Source of the DNA: a bacterium
Lineage (GTDB): Bacteria > Ratteibacteria > UBA8468 > B48-G9 > JAFGKM01
Length of the DNA stretch: 6,584 nucleotides
Assembly: GCA_021160565.1 (NCBI GenBank)
Contig: JAGHCG010000208.1
Span: 1-6,584, forward strand
Direction: 5' to 3'
Below the pieces are notes generated by a model, which was not told the origin of the DNA, made no database searches, and was given only the letters and a program-made list of their open reading frames with translations. Position 1 is the stretch's first letter. Each line of letters opens with the position of its first letter. A program made the position numbers and the translations under genes. Positions 6,366 to 6,584 of this stretch are shown here, piece after piece.

Positions 6366-6389
6366 CGGACAAAATTGTACAGAGGAGAG

Positions 6390-6584
6390 TTATGACTGAG
6401 AATAAAATATTCTGTAAGTTGTGGGAGTAAGTCCTGTATATTTTTTGAAGGAGATATTGAAAGACTGAAAATTTGAAAAACCTACTTTCATTGCTATTGC
6501 TGAAACTTTAAGGTCAGTTTTTTCCAGAAACTGTTTAGCCATACTTATTCTGTAAACTGTAAGATATTTTTTGAAACTCATTCC
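6390..6584 (-). CDS. AraC/XylS family transcriptional regulator, C-terminal end only
   Basis: 64 codons and a TAA stop; the gene enters from beyond the right edge of the window. The residues read as the second half of an AraC-type DNA-binding domain. GMSFKKYLTVYRISMAKQFL is the linker helix after the first helix-turn-helix. KVSAIAMKVGFSN (26-38) is the first part of the second one, and FQSFNISFKKYTGLTPTTYR (39-58) is its recognition helix with the closing family signature. The Met at 6581 is internal (the frame continues upstream with Gly, as in the common GMSFK motif) and should not be taken as a start. The N-terminal effector domain is not visible, so the ligand is unknown. The stop lies 138 nt before the first operon gene in the same direction, so the regulator may control that operon or be cotranscribed with it. 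Confidence 0.92.
   Translation of the reverse strand, partial: GMSFKKYLTVYRISMAKQFLEKTDLKVSAIAMKVGFSNFQSFNISFKKYTGLTPTTYRIFYSQS

Larger units (their letters stand above)
6252..6389. other. Intergenic regulatory region between the regulator and the operon
   Basis: 138 bp without a gene. In transcription order it holds a short spacer after the regulator stop, the tandem palindromes, a T-run (6320-6326) flanked by a loose inverted repeat (GCAAATT and AATTTCGC on the minus strand), the candidate promoter, and an A-rich leader with the ribosome-binding site. I see no RNA gene or attachment site in it. Confidence 0.7.

Noticed and set aside
6390..6581. A stand-alone 63-residue HTH protein starting at the ATG at 6581
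   Set aside because: The frame stays open upstream to the window edge, and the Met is the second residue of the GMSFK motif inside AraC-type domains. It is the end of a longer gene.

Overview
This is an AT-rich window (roughly one third G+C by eye) from a bacterium. Every gene I can support lies on the minus strand. The products are rich in Lys and Glu and poor in Gln and His, most Arg codons are AGA/AGG, and the coding strand is strongly purine-loaded. That fits a low-GC, possibly thermophilic or uncultured-phylum anaerobe, but no taxonomic marker is present and the assignment is weak.

Reading in the direction of transcription (high to low coordinates), the window opens with the C-terminal end of an AraC/XylS-type regulator (6390-6584). 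A 138-bp intergenic region follows (6252-6389). It holds two tandem copies of a 13-bp palindrome and a plausible sigma-70-type promoter. Five tightly packed genes come next: a DegT/StrS-type PLP aminotransferase (4935-6251), a metal-dependent amidohydrolase of the amidohydrolase-2 type (4053-4919), a second, paralogous DegT-type aminotransferase (2806-4041), a cytoplasmic glycosidase-like protein with a TIM barrel and a GATase-like domain (700-2796), and an M55 (DppA-like) metallo-aminopeptidase (1-697, cut by the window edge). The gaps are 15, 11, 9 and 2 nt. Each downstream gene has a Shine-Dalgarno sequence that touches or overlaps the preceding stop codon, so this looks like one translationally coupled operon.

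The combination has no named pathway that I recognise. A working model, which is inference, is intracellular processing of an imported amino-sugar, aminocyclitol or aminoacyl-glycoside compound. The glycosidase-like protein would free the sugar part, the M55 enzyme would hydrolyse an amide or peptide bond, the amidohydrolase would open or deamidate an intermediate, and the two aminotransferases would move amino groups on or off a keto-sugar or cyclitol. None of the proteins has a visible signal peptide or membrane segment. The AraC-type regulator and the palindromes just upstream of the promoter suggest substrate-responsive control.

No tRNA, rRNA, CRISPR array, insertion sequence or attachment site was seen. 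The only non-coding stretch of any size is the 138-bp region at 6252-6389.
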